Positions 32,538-41,526 of a DNA stretch of 64,000 bases are shown in pieces. A program made the translations under genes and the position numbers. The DNA is from Ascochyta rabiei (lineage: Eukaryota; Ascomycota; Dothideomycetes; Pleosporales; Didymellaceae), in the NCBI RefSeq assembly GCF_004011695.2, contig NC_082412.1:1426001-1490000 (forward strand). Direction: 5' to 3'. A model generated the notes under the pieces. That model was given only the letters and a program-made list of their open reading frames with translations. It had not been told where the DNA came from and ran no database searches. Numbering within the stretch: position 1 is the first letter of the stretch; the number at the start of each line of letters is the position of its first letter.

Positions 32538-34185
32538 ATGAGTGGCCTTGAAGTAGTCTGTGTTGTCCTTGCGGGGTTGCCCCTGCTCAGCTCTGGTCTT
32601 GAACACTGGCGTGACGTCGCTAGGACCGGCAGATTACATCGACAGTTCAACAAAGAATACCCCAAGTGCCTAAAGAATATTCGGTTTCAGAGGCTCATGT
32701 ACAAACGAAATTTGGAAGCGCTTCTGCTGCCTGTGGTGGATCATGATGAGGTCATACGTTTGATTTCGAGCCCAGGCGACAAAGTGTGGAAAGATCTTTT
32801 TTTGCAAACAAACTGGAAACACAACTTCGAGGATCCTATCAACAGTATCTGGAAATCGTCGAAGAAATGAACGATGCTGTTGAAGGCCTCAAGGAAGAGC
32901 TGCCATTCAAGGATTAGACCTTTCAGCACAGCCTCACCTCGACGACGTCAATCAACATTACATCTACTAGAGGAAAACTGGCCTATGAGTGATTTCGCTT
33001 CAGGTTTAGCCTCAATGAAGCGGTTCGGATTGAATGGGTCAACCAGCTGGAAGAATGTAACGCTGGGACAACTTCTAGGTACAGTTGCTGCGTTGAATGC
33101 TCTCGAATCCGCGACAGCAGTTGTTAGGAAGCAGAGCCTGGCTTTAGGGTCAGCATTCAAAATTTCAAAGAAGAAGTCCACTCACTCTACTTTTCGTTGC
33201 CCTACAGCGATCATGGCAATGCTCCTGTCAACCATACCACTATGTACATCTTCAGTTGGAGCATCGCACGCAACTAGAAATGACTTTTGAAATCATCCTG
33301 ACATTGGCCGCTACCTCCAGAAGCTCGGATATGTCGTGGTCATGGAAAGGGCTGAGATGCGGAGACGCTCTCGAATGTATTGCTTCTCGAGGCACTGGAC
33401 TGAGCAGCAACATACCACAAAGCCCTCTATCACCCTCTTCATCTATATCCGCCAAACCAAAGAAGTTCATGTTTGTCCCATAGAGCCCGTACCTGCCAAA
33501 AACTGGAGGCTTGTCGGTTGCCTCAGACCCTGAGCTGTGCCGAATATTGAGAAATGAGGCCCATTCGCGGTGTATGGGCATCCTGGGTAAAGATTGTGAA
33601 AGCTACCATCTCCATCCCAGCAAAAGGAGAAGGTAACCCATTAAAATTGGCCTTTTAACACTCGAAAGTGTTGTTAGTGACAGAACTTTCACTCAGCGAC
33701 AACGCTGTGTTCTTGCGCTGCTCCTGGCTTCTTCGGTTGCACAGCTACAGGAAATGCCTTAGCCTACCACAGACCTGAAGATTAAACTCGTTCTCTTCTA
33801 TCCATGCGACGACGACGACAACTTTAATTTCCCGTACCATGAACCATTCATATGCCAAGGCTTTGCGCAAACTGGCCCTACGAGTTCGTCTGCCAACATG
33901 ACTGATTGTAACTTCTACGCACTTGGTATCCTCCTTCTCGGGCTTCGTTTTGCTCAGAGCTTGGAGGATCACCCTTATCGACAGGTCTTTTCCAGTGGAA
34001 CAGGAGTGGAACAGGAGGCGTTCGACATCGTGGCCGCGATAAACGATCACGTGATGTACGCGATGAAGGGGGGTTTGAACGCTCCAAGAGAGCAAAGTCA
34101 GGCTTGGAGAAATTAAATTATCAAGAATATCGTCAAGACTTTGGAGATATGTCAAGAATACTTCGATTCAGCAGATCTGGCTTGA
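32538..34185 (+). pseudogene. broken DUF7580-type gene
   Basis: The start MSGLEVVCVVLAGLPLLSSG and the following HWRDVARTGRLHRQFNKEY match the N-terminus of the large fungal family annotated as DUF7580. The frame is lost at a T7 run (32797-32803) and continues one frame over as LRGSYQQYLEIVEEMNDAVE (32827 on). Further fragments are RFRFSLNEAVRIEWVNQLEE (~33000) and, near the 3' end, CNFYALGILLLGLRFAQSLE then DHPYRQVFSSG (33905-34000), closing with KTLEICQEYFDSADLA before TGA at 34183-34185. Several stops and shifts separate the blocks, so no full-length protein is made. It is divergent from the zinc-finger/kinase relic with 253 bp between them. Members of this family have no assigned function; I associate them with STAND/HET-like repertoires, which is inference. 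Confidence 0.7.
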
Positions 34186-34304
34186 GCGGGAGCTTTGATT
34201 ACATATACAAGTTGTCCGCAGACGTTCTAAAAATGAGAACCGGTCTATCTATGCCCTCGAAGAGCTCAAGCGTTAATTTGCTTAACAATAATTCGTAACT
34301 TCCT

Positions 34305-35686
34305 TTACACCTTCTTGTCTGTGCCTATCCCGTTTACCACTGAAGACTTTTTGCCAGATATTAACAACTTTGAGAACAGTGATATCCCGAGTCTATATGC
34401 TTTAGTCAGGAAACCTGGACTAAGAGCCTGCCGAGATGAAGAATCTCGACACCGCTTCATGCGGAACATTTCGATCATGAGGCCAGGCCCGAAACTGGTA
34501 GCTATCACGTCGTTTCGACCTTGGCCCATCTTTCGCAGCTTATCCAGCACAATGAGTACTGTGGGACTTGACGAGTTGCCGAAATTCCGATATATGTCAA
34601 GGGAAGCTCGGATGTGGTCATTGGTAAGGCTCATCGCCTGCTGTGCGCCTTGCAGAATTGTAACACCACCCGGGTGCATCGCCCAGTCGCAGGTTAATGG
34701 GTCGAGGTGCTCGCCGGCAGAAGTACAGACCTGATCGAACATGGAACCTATGGCGCTAACAACGGCTTTTGGTACTTCTTTGGTAATGGTAGCTATCATA
34801 CCTGGACATGGATCAGCTTACGTCGACTATTACAAAGAGAGGTCGAGACATACCATTCGGGCTCAGAACGTAGCTCATATGGTCTTGGGTTCCAGGCACT
34901 AATGCACTGCCCCACTCTTTCAACTCATAGACTGGTTTCTGTTTGTCGTTGATTCCCAGTCCGTTGCACACAACAAGCGCAGCTGAACCATCCGAGAATA
35001 ACACAGGAGCGATATGAAGGTTCTTGCTGTCTTTACAAGCTGCTTGTAGTTCGGCTCTCAGAAACAAACTGCAAAGTTCCGTTGCAAATACCAAGATACG
35101 AGTAGGTCGGTTTTGTGATGAAGCAGCAGCAGCGAGGTTTGCGGCTTCACGGAGTGCTGACAGGCCCCCGGCACAGCCTACACCATGCAGTAGCGTTCTT
35201 TGGACGCCAAGTGGAAGTTGCAACTTCTGGCTGACGAAGAGATCGTAGCCTGGATTACCTTGGTCGGTACATGTGACAGCTACAACATGTGTGATGTCTG
35301 CTGCGGAGATTTTTGCTTCTTCCATTGCTTTGTTGCATGCAGCTACTGTGAGGTTGACACCTGTACTCCGAAACACCTGTGAGAGCTCTTCGATAGTCGG
35401 AGGTGTTGCATCTTCTTTTGTCCAAGTTGTGGAATCGAATATAGTAGGACGAGAAGATATTTTCGTGTTGCCGTTGATATGTAGTAATCTTTGGAGTCTG
35501 AAGATCGCAAGTCAATACATGAAAGCGGCTCCGTAATTTATCCTCTTCCACTTACCCTGGTGATGTGGTGTACTCAGGACAGAGTTTTGTGATCAGATCG
35601 GCGAACTGCTCTTGCGTCTGAGAGTATTGAGGATACTCATGAGCCAAACCAGTAATGTATATAGAGCTGGCCCTGGTGACAACCAT
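34305..35686 (-). CDS. type III polyketide synthase (chalcone-synthase family)
   Basis: Three exons (35686-35556, 35497-34854, 34801-34305; introns 58 and 52 nt) give 423 aa, normal for fungal type III PKS. The catalytic triad is complete: Cys152 in LLHGVGCAGGLSALR, His301 in DWAMHPGG, Asn334 in RNFGNSSSPT. The N-terminal lobe (SIYITGLAHEYPQYSQTQ) and GTDQ-like VTCTDQGNPGYD are also typical. These homodimeric cytosolic enzymes extend an acyl-CoA starter with malonyl-CoA to make alkylresorcylic acids or pyrones. An in-frame ATG at 35800 would add 38 residues, but a TATA-like element overlaps it, so 35686 is preferred. Unlike its immediate neighbours it is undamaged. No tailoring enzyme or transporter lies next to it, so it may act alone. 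Confidence 0.9.
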
Positions 35687-35796
35687 GATGAAAGTCCAAA
35701 AAACAAAACGAAATGCAACGGATGTCAAGGTGTAGGTTGGACAATAAAAAGCGCTTCGGTTTTGCGATAGTGAACAAAACGACATACATTCAAACT

Positions 35797-35808
35797 CCAT
35801 ATATACTG
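35797..35808 (-). promoter_or_regulatory. TATA-like element before the type III PKS
   Basis: The minus strand reads CAGTATATATGG about 111-122 bases before the preferred start codon at 35686. Position and sequence fit a core promoter and argue against the farther upstream ATG at 35800. Confidence 0.4.
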
Positions 35809-37450
35809 AACAGCAGTCTGTTAGAGTTCGCAGGATTTGCTTCCTAAGAGAATGCCATGGCAGCTAGAGGGGGGCTGAGTGTGGAGATTAGCGGAAAGAA
35901 TTGCGCAGTGTTGCTTGAATCGTTCAAGGATTCTGTGTCGCCAGGCTGCAATTCGCTTGCTACTGCCATCAAAGGTAAGCAGCATGTCGAAGCCATTGAA
36001 AGGACAGAGGAGGGAAGCTAGCAGATGATTCGTGCTTTCTTCATGAGACTCGGTCAAGGCAATGATAGGATCTGTGTCCATCAGGCGCCGGCCCACTAGA
36101 GCAGCCTGGGACGAGGCAGTGAATTATATGTCCAATGATAGCATGAAACCGTGTTGGCCCCAAGAGGCCGCATAGAACAGAGAAACTAGACATATCCTTC
36201 CTTGCAGTTACTAAGCCGGCCAAGTAAGGGTCCGGACGCGGAGTGGTTATCCTCGGTGAAGAGAGAAAGGGCTAGAATACTGTCATCGCTTTTACCTATT
36301 CAAGCTCTTGGCTGAAGACAACTCACCGGGAGTCCAATGCTATCATCGACTAACATCCGAAGCTAATTCCTCGGCAAGTTGGAGTCTTCAGGTGCTTTGG
36401 ATAAGGCCTCCAGGGAGGTTGCCAGTGACTGACAGTAGCGGCCAGTAAGCTCTTCTGACTCACAAACATCTGGACTCTCCCAAAATTGGTGCGCTGAAGT
36501 CCGAAATATACGTCACGTCGTCTCAGTCAGATTGAGCTGAGCCGAGCCCCAAGCGAAAAGTTCTCAGCCTCCACAATTGCACACACTAACAAGTTGAGAC
36601 ATGCAGCTGCTGCTCAACGATTGAGAAAAAGCCTAGCAAAATACCTCAAATATTTGAGTTCAGTTTTGATATGTACTAGAGAAGTGTTGGATAATAGGCA
36701 CTTCTCGAGCTTGGCTGCGTTGACTGTGTAGTCTCATCATCGCTTGCATGGTCGGTACGCACGACAGATTGGGTAATGTAGCATAAGCTATATCATTAGT
36801 CAGTCACAGCCAGATTATGGCAGTAGCCTGATCATATCGTTTCTGCCTGAGCTGAAATGACACATGGGCATCTTTGTTGACAATTGGTGGGTTTCTTACA
36901 CCTTCATCCTCCAGGAGTCAAAATGTTGCCTTGTTCTAGAGATCGTGTTCTGCAGGGGCCAGTATATCCACAATTAAAAATTCGCTTGCATGGGGGGCAG
37001 TGAGCGTTATATGGCTCGTCGCACATGCCTGGTATAGGGTGTTGATGCGGCTCTGTAGCCTGCAGGGCGGCTCTGCAGCCTGTAGGGCGCCTTGCACCAG
37101 CCACCGGTCCTGGACATGAGAACGCCTCATTGGTGGCTTGCAAAACTATTACTGGAATAACTGCCTATCAGTTGAAATTCGGAAATAGATCTGACATGCG
37201 GACTCAGCGGTTCGTGGAGCCTTTGCATGGTGGCGTGTTTTGTCTTACACCGCGGCCCCAAAATTACCTGATCGGGACTGGTGCACGACAATAGTTCGCA
37301 AATATAGCTCCATTGCAGCGTAGTGCTCACGTGCTGTTTGAAATACACATGTGGGCATGGAGGCAAGTTTCAGACAATGCTTGGTGATTCACATCGAGCA
37401 TGGCCACCCTTATAATCCTGGGCCGGTCGCTCAAGATTTCGTAGTCGACA
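35809..37450. other. gene-free stretch with a short tandem repeat
   Basis: 1.6 kb between the divergent type III PKS and 2EXR-like genes. No supported gene. Two ~20-bp tandem copies of GCGGCTCTGYAGCCTGYAGG lie at about 37047-37087. No transposon termini or coding relics recognised. Confidence 0.5.
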
Positions 37451-38325
37451 ATGGAGGTACAACATTACGACCCTACGGTTGCGCACCAAGAACTACAGCC
37501 CGCAGAACAGTAAGCAAGTGTTCCTATCAAACATTTACCCGATGCTTAAAGATTCGTAGCAGAAATGGAAGTCAGATCTCGACGGCTGAAAAGGAGCAGT
37601 CATTTCTGAGGATGTACTCGTGTCTGCCTTGGGAACTTCGCAACTACATACACACATATTGTGTCCAAGGCTCCCGTGATAATGAAGTCATTGTCAGTCA
37701 TGCGATCGGAAGCAAGCCCGCCTTCCTCGTACGGCAACCCATCAGTACACACTCATACCAATGGATCGAAGACCCAACCCTCCTGCACATGAGTCCGGAT
37801 CGTATCGGACGGGATGCCGCCAGAGAGGTTCTCGACGCGTACTACCAGACGCGTACCTTCAAGTTTGCTCATAGAGAGCTTGGGTCTTTAAGAACATTCC
37901 TTGAAACCGATAGGTTTTGTTTGGATATGCGACCAGCCGACCATGTTCGTCGAGTGCACTTGCAGATCCAGCCCTCGTTACATGCTCAGCTGCGGGATTT
38001 CGAATCGAAAGACGAAGAAATTGGTAAATGCTGCCAAGCTCTGGGCGCACTTGCTGCTGTTCAGACATCGCGCACAACAGTAACTGTACATCTAGACCTG
38101 GCCCAGGACTTTTTCGGAAGCGAGGAAGAAGAGAGACTGGTGACCGATGCAGCTGGTTTTGTCTTTCGGATTGTGGAAGTCATCGACAATCTTCGACTGA
38201 AGGGACTGAGGATTGATTTGATCTTTGAAGGGGGATTGGACAAGAGAACGGGATTGCAATTTTGCAATAGAACTACTACATCGCTTGCTGGTTGTACACC
38301 CCAGACAGGAACGGCCTGTACATGA
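37451..38325 (+). CDS. 2EXR / F-box-like hypothetical protein with shifted C-terminus
   Basis: Two exons (37451-37509 and 37560-38325; intron 50 nt) give about 274 aa. The core LPWELRNYIHTYCVQGS, then SPDRIGRDAAREVLDAYYQT, is the signature of a very large family in Dothideomycetes whose N-terminal LPxELRNxIY motif resembles F-box/2EXR modules. The spliced start MEVQHYDPTVAHQELQPAE reads more like protein than the unspliced alternative from ATG 37351/37357. The last ~30 residues (after IFEGG, ~38234) appear to be out of the original frame: removing one G from the G5 run at 38230-38234 would open a frame ending in a regular helix (ALKTLMSLLEIGAL) with stop at 38372-38374. Either a recent mutation or an assembly error. 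Molecular role unknown. Confidence 0.65.
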
Positions 38326-38374
38326 GATTGCGTTAAAGACTTTGATGAGCTTGCTGGAGATTGGCGCCTTGTGA

Positions 38375-38820
38375 TTTTACACCAAGAAAATTCTAGCTAT
38401 TTCAGATCGCTCGGTGACACTGCCTTGTATCTAGACATGACCGACGAGGTTGCGGCAAATGAAGAATCCTATCGTTGACTGTGGGGTGTTTGCTCCATGA
38501 CGTTGAGTTCTCTTTGTGCTTCGAAGCTTCGTCGCTCTACTCTGCCTAACAGACAGAACATAGGCTTTTTGAAGAACGTGCTCGCGGCTACTGGAGCGCC
38601 AGCAGCAATTTTTGACAAGGTATCGTCGCAGGATGTCGCTTTTGCTCATCGTGTTGAGCATTTTTACGGAGTGGTCAAATTCTGGATCCATGTTTTAACG
38701 TGATCCATGAAGACATTTGCCAACGTTGCCCAATCTCGAGGGACTGCGAAAAGGTAGACAGACTTTGATCAACAGGGTACTGAAGCTCATGATCCGTCCG
38801 TCGCGGATGAGACTGTCGGC
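38375..38820. other. convergent intergenic region
   Basis: Lies between the 3' ends of the 2EXR-like gene and the XPG/GEN1-type nuclease gene. No gene seen. Confidence 0.5.
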
Positions 38821-41074
38821 TTAGTCCCCAGTAAGATCGATGCAGTCAACAGAAGCTCCCACCCTTGATGCTGCTGCAGTCTCTCTGTTCGGCACAACCT
38901 GTTGATGAATCGCGACGGGACTCGACACGAAATGCTTGAGACGAGCAGCACGTATCGAATCGAGCTTATCCGGGATAGGGAGAAATCTAGTGCTGGTTCC
39001 ACGTGCCTCCTTATCGGTCTCACATGGTATCGCTTTCGCGGCAGAAACGGGTCTGGGAGGACTGGTGACTTTCTGGATGTGCGAAAGCTTAGGTGGCGTG
39101 TCTATGTCTCGCGCAATCATGTTGTCAGGTAGTGGTTTGCTTTCTTGATGTGATGACTGCATACTCAAACGCATCGCCCAAGCCAAGTCTTCGCTTTCGT
39201 CTGCGGATGATTCCGGTGAGCCAAGATCCACCACGTTGGACAGCGATGTCGGTAGCGACGACAATTTTTCAGCTTGCCGGCTAGGAGGAAGACGCAAGAC
39301 GACATTGTCGTCCAGGTTTGACAGATCAAAAACCTCACAAGGCTTAGTTGTAGGCTGCCGTTGAACGAGTGGGGTTGAAGGACTTGAGCGGGCAAAGGTG
39401 TTGTTCTTTTTGCTGGTCGACCCCCGCTTTGGAACTTGGGGTTTAAGTCTACGAACAGGATCGATTGGCAATCTACTGAGCGTGGACTCGCTTGTCGGGG
39501 CGAGATGTGGTGTGGCTAACACTACTTGGTTACTGCTCTGTGGTTTTTGCTTCTTGTTTGTAGATGATGGCGATACTGTATCCCAATCATCAAGGTCCGG
39601 CTGCCCTTTTCGCTTTGAGGGCTTCTCCTTTGGTGCAGAGGGAGGCGGATCAAGGATTCCTTGGGGCAGGACTCGATCTAACCAGAACGCGGGGAAGTAA
39701 TCACACTCAACTCGGTGCGTCGGATTGAACGGCATGTCTCTTTTGCCCTCCCACATTCCTTCGCGGTCTCCGCCCTCGAAATCCTCTCTTCGCAAGCTGG
39801 TGACTTCGAAAGGCGAGAAGGTGATTTTGCGTTCAAAGGAGCGCAGTGACATGATTTCCTGGTTCTTGCTTGCGCGCTGCTTCGTGAGCTTGATGTCATG
39901 TACCACTTCCCTAGGCAAAGATGTACTCCTCTTCGATAGTGATCGTGTGAGTAGTACAGGGCCCACCCAATTCATGTACAGTCTTCCCCAGATATTGAAA
40001 CGGCTGCTTGTGACATCAAGCAGCTTACGTTCATCGATCGCTCGACTGGTCACCAGACTGAGCGACTTGTTTCCTGTCAGAAGCTCGTCACTTGTGACTT
40101 TCGGCCTGTAGTACTTCTGCAGAATCTTAAAGCCGGGGAAATTAGAAGGTATGGGCAAGTTCCGTGCCTGACGCCTCGTCTGAAGAAAGGCAGCAAGTTG
40201 GAAACTCCATTCTGTACAATCTCTCTGGTTGCGACACAAGCACAGAGCCTGTGCAAGATTTCCTTCTTTTACAGCAGCCAAAGCTATACCTGCGCCACAA
40301 TCTCGTAGGCCGGTTGGATGATAGTCGCCGCCAACGAGCATAGCAAAAAGAACCAAACCTTCGCGGTCTAAATTCAGTCTGTCTTTCAAGTCCTTAGCTC
40401 GAACAATGCGGACACGTCTGTCACTTTTCTTTGTGTTTTCCTTGCTGCGATCCTTGGTCCCCGGCTCTTTGGCAACCCGATCGTCGTGGAGCCACAGGCT
40501 GCATCCAAACATAAGGCAATCTGAATCTTGAGACCACACAGCATCAACAATACCTAGTATCTGCAGACGCGCGCACTCGGCCTCCGCTTCACCGGGAGCT
40601 TCTTGATATGGGATGCCAAAGCAGCGCAGCAACTGTTTCAACAAGCGGAGTCTTTCGTAATCGATCTTCCTTCCGCCGTTCCTACCGCGCTTAGCAGGAA
40701 CTCCCGGCCCATCAAACACAAACAACAGCTGGATGTTCAGAGTCGAGAGTTTGCAGATACGGTAGAACATGGCCTTCTCGATGCCCTGGAATGCAGGTTC
40801 ATTGGAGGCTGCACAAGTTAGCCCGGCAGAGCGCAAAATATAACAACACATACAATCACGAATGGCGTATACCTGCGCCATAGTGAGATTGTTAAATCTC
40901 CAATCCGCCTCGTCAACGGCAATTTTAAGTGGTCTGCCATGTTCTCTGTAGTGATCTTCGGCAAGCTGCGCAATGGGCTTGACCTCCTCGAAATCTCGAA
41001 TGGTATCCCAGAGCCTTCTCTAGATTAGCACAAGTCATGGGATCTTGCAGGACACCTCACTCAGGAAGACCCAT
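38821..41074 (-). CDS. XPG/Rad2-family structure-specific nuclease, GEN1/Yen1-like
   Basis: Three exons (41074-41061, 41017-40854, 40808-38821; introns 43 and 45 nt) give about 721 aa. The first coding exon is only 14 nt (MGLPE). The N-domain has KIAVDEADWRF with metal-binding Asp40 and LLFVFDGPGVPAKRG; the I-domain has EAPGEAEAECARLQ and DAVWSQDSDCLMFG; the H3TH entry is MLVGGDYHPTGLRDCGAGIA. These acidic residues make up the two-metal site of 5' flap/Holliday-junction nucleases. The motif order without a long spacer fits GEN1/Yen1 rather than Rad2. The C-terminal half has a conserved FNPTHRVECDYFPAFWL segment, then a disordered Ser/Lys-rich tail. Expected to act in the nucleus on recombination intermediates. 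The second intron is 45 nt, without an in-frame stop. Confidence 0.85.
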
Positions 41075-41526
41075 GGTGTCTAGACAGGATAGTCTGAAAG
41101 ACTGTCGTGGCTGGACGCGTTCTAGCGCGATTCACGCATTTGCGAAGAGTTTTGCAGCTGAAGCATGTAAGTTAGAGACGAGCGATCGGCTGAGATATAT
41201 TGATTGTGCACCTCAAAAATAATAGCTCATCATGCAGAATGCATTGAGCGCTTCGATGGAGAGATTAGGAGATGTAATACCGAAAAGCGGCGAGGCACTA
41301 GTAGGCTTAGCACGTCACGTGCCTATTTAGCCCGTGCATATGGCAGACACCCTTCATTGCTAGCTACAACACCAGCACTATCCAACGCACTTGGTTCACG
41401 GAAACATTTCGTCTAGAGGCTTGGTAAATTTGGTGTTCTTCAAAGATATCAACTATACGTTCCCTACTTTGGTCATGTGCTTGTATAAGGAGCGCTTTCG
41501 CGAGTCGCGGCCACGATCTCTTGAGA
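41075..41526. other. intergenic, promoter of the GEN1-like gene
   Basis: Between the start of the nuclease gene and the stop of the next gene on the same strand. No element recognised. Confidence 0.5.

Noticed and set aside
35687..35800. Longer N-terminus for the type III PKS starting at ATG 35800
   Set aside because: The extra 38 residues do not fit the family start and the ATG overlaps a TATA-like element.
37351..37560. Unspliced 324-residue form of the 2EXR-like protein
   Set aside because: The added N-terminus is Cys/Arg/Thr-rich without pattern, while a 50-nt intron with GT..AG gives a better short first exon.
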